This document shows positions 12,094 through 12,655 of a DNA stretch of 12,655 nt, in pieces. The stretch comes from Candidatus Zixiibacteriota bacterium (lineage in GTDB: Bacteria > Zixibacteria > MSB-5A5 > SM1-73). Made by a program: the position numbers and the translations under genes. Within the stretch, counting starts at the first letter, position 1. Each line of letters opens with the position of its first letter. Below the pieces are notes generated by a model. It ran no database searches. It had not been told where the DNA came from and worked only from the letters and a program-made list of their open reading frames with translations. The stretch spans positions 1-12,655 of the forward strand of contig JALHUP010000103.1 in the NCBI GenBank assembly GCA_022866585.1. Direction: 5' to 3'.

Positions 12094-12655
12094 TCCGCCT
12101 CTCTGCTTTTCAAAAGCTGAAGCACTTCATAGGAAGCCTCATCCATGGTGTAGTTAAATGCGTCCACTTTATTCACGAAGAAATTATATGCCACAATTCC
12201 CACAATCGCATTGAACAAACCACCGGCGGTATTTACCAAAGCTTCCGAGATTCCGACAGCCAATGCCTGGGCATCGATAATCCCGCCTACCCGGTGTCCG
12301 GTAGCGGCGAAAGCTCGGATCATTCCAATGGTGGTTCCCAAAAGTCCCACCATGGTAGCGATGGAAGCGATAGTGGAGAGAGCAATTAAATTTCTCTCCA
12401 GAAGCGGAACCTCCAAAGCATTTGCCTCCTCTATGGCTCTTTGGGTCTCGGTTAAGCGCTTCTCCGCACTCTTCTCGGTGGCCGAAACCTGTTGATATCT
12501 TTCAATTCCAGATCTCAAAACGTTAGCCACCGTGCCTCTTTGCTTGTCACAAGCCGCAACCGCCCCCTTCAGGTCGTTCTGTTGTAACATGGAGATAACA
12601 TTCTTAAAAAAGGATTGAACCGAGGTTTTCCCCTTGGCTTTATTTAAAGTAAACA
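12084..12655 (-). CDS. exbB: ExbB/TolQ/MotA-family proton channel protein, C-terminal part (runs off right edge)
   Basis: The frame is open to the right edge, giving 189 residues of an ExbB/TolQ-type inner membrane protein; the N-terminus with the first helix lies outside. The ATG at 12590 is internal, because codons before it (ending SFFKNVIS) continue without a stop and fit the cytoplasmic loop. Visible are the cytoplasmic loop with DLKGAVAACDKQRGTVANVL, helix 2 with TMVGLLGTTIGMIRAF, and helix 3 with ALVNTAGGLFNAIVGIVAYNFF. The last two carry the conserved LGT.xG and T..GL..AI..YN patterns that line the proton path. It is the first visible gene of the cluster with two exbD genes and tonB. 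MotA or TolQ are less likely, given the tonB gene nearby. Confidence 0.94.
   Translation of the reverse strand, partial: FTLNKAKGKTSVQSFFKNVISMLQQNDLKGAVAACDKQRGTVANVLRSGIERYQQVSATEKSAEKRLTETQRAIEEANALEVPLLERNLIALSTIASIATMVGLLGTTIGMIRAFAATGHRVGGIIDAQALAVGISEALVNTAGGLFNAIVGIVAYNFFVNKVDAFNYTMDEASYEVLQLLKSREAETK

Overview
The window reads as chromosomal DNA of an uncultured Gram-negative (two-membrane) bacterium. It carries a TolC-family outer membrane channel, a TonB/ExbB/ExbD energy-coupling cluster with two ExbD paralogues, a MacA-type periplasmic adaptor and a membrane pyrophosphatase. Moderate G+C, AAGGAGG-type ribosome sites, two ExbDs per cluster and a Yip1-TolC-adaptor-ATPase-permease gene order suggest a candidate phylum of the FCB (Fibrobacteres-Chlorobi-Bacteroidetes) group or a relative such as Zixibacteria or WOR-3. 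That placement is inference; no rRNA or ribosomal protein gene is present.

Every convincing gene is on the minus strand, so transcription runs from right to left. From the right: (1) 12655-10188, exbB (cut by the window edge), exbD, exbD and tonB, closely spaced and partly overlapping. (2) 10187-9205, a gap of nearly 1 kb with a probable terminator, several palindromes, degenerate repeats and no convincing gene. (3) 9204-7111, a K+-independent proton-pumping pyrophosphatase (hppA). (4) 7110-6459, a small S23-type four-helix-bundle gene between two arrays of 7-bp units in opposite orientation. (5) 6458-1, a probable efflux operon: Yip1-family membrane protein, TolC-like channel, MacA-like adaptor, MacB-type ATPase, and two separate MacB/FtsX-type permeases, the last cut by the left edge.

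The efflux genes would form a tripartite pump. The ATPase and two permeases form the inner membrane transporter, the adaptor spans the periplasm, and the TolC homologue is the outer membrane exit. In E. coli MacB, ATPase and permease are one polypeptide; here they are split, and two diverged permeases suggest a heterodimer. The ExbB/ExbD/TonB cluster would transmit proton motive force to outer membrane receptors, none of which is in view. The pyrophosphatase would add to that force from PPi hydrolysis.

The most unusual content is between the genes. Two kinds of repeat stand out: arrays of 7-bp units (593-641, 6538-6586, 7008-7042, and a degenerate case near 9277-9332), and interrupted palindromes with two-base centres in the gaps of the efflux operon. 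The S23 gene with its inverted arrays and a 9-bp direct repeat outside them looks like a small mobile or formerly mobile cassette, and is the best candidate here for something poorly described.
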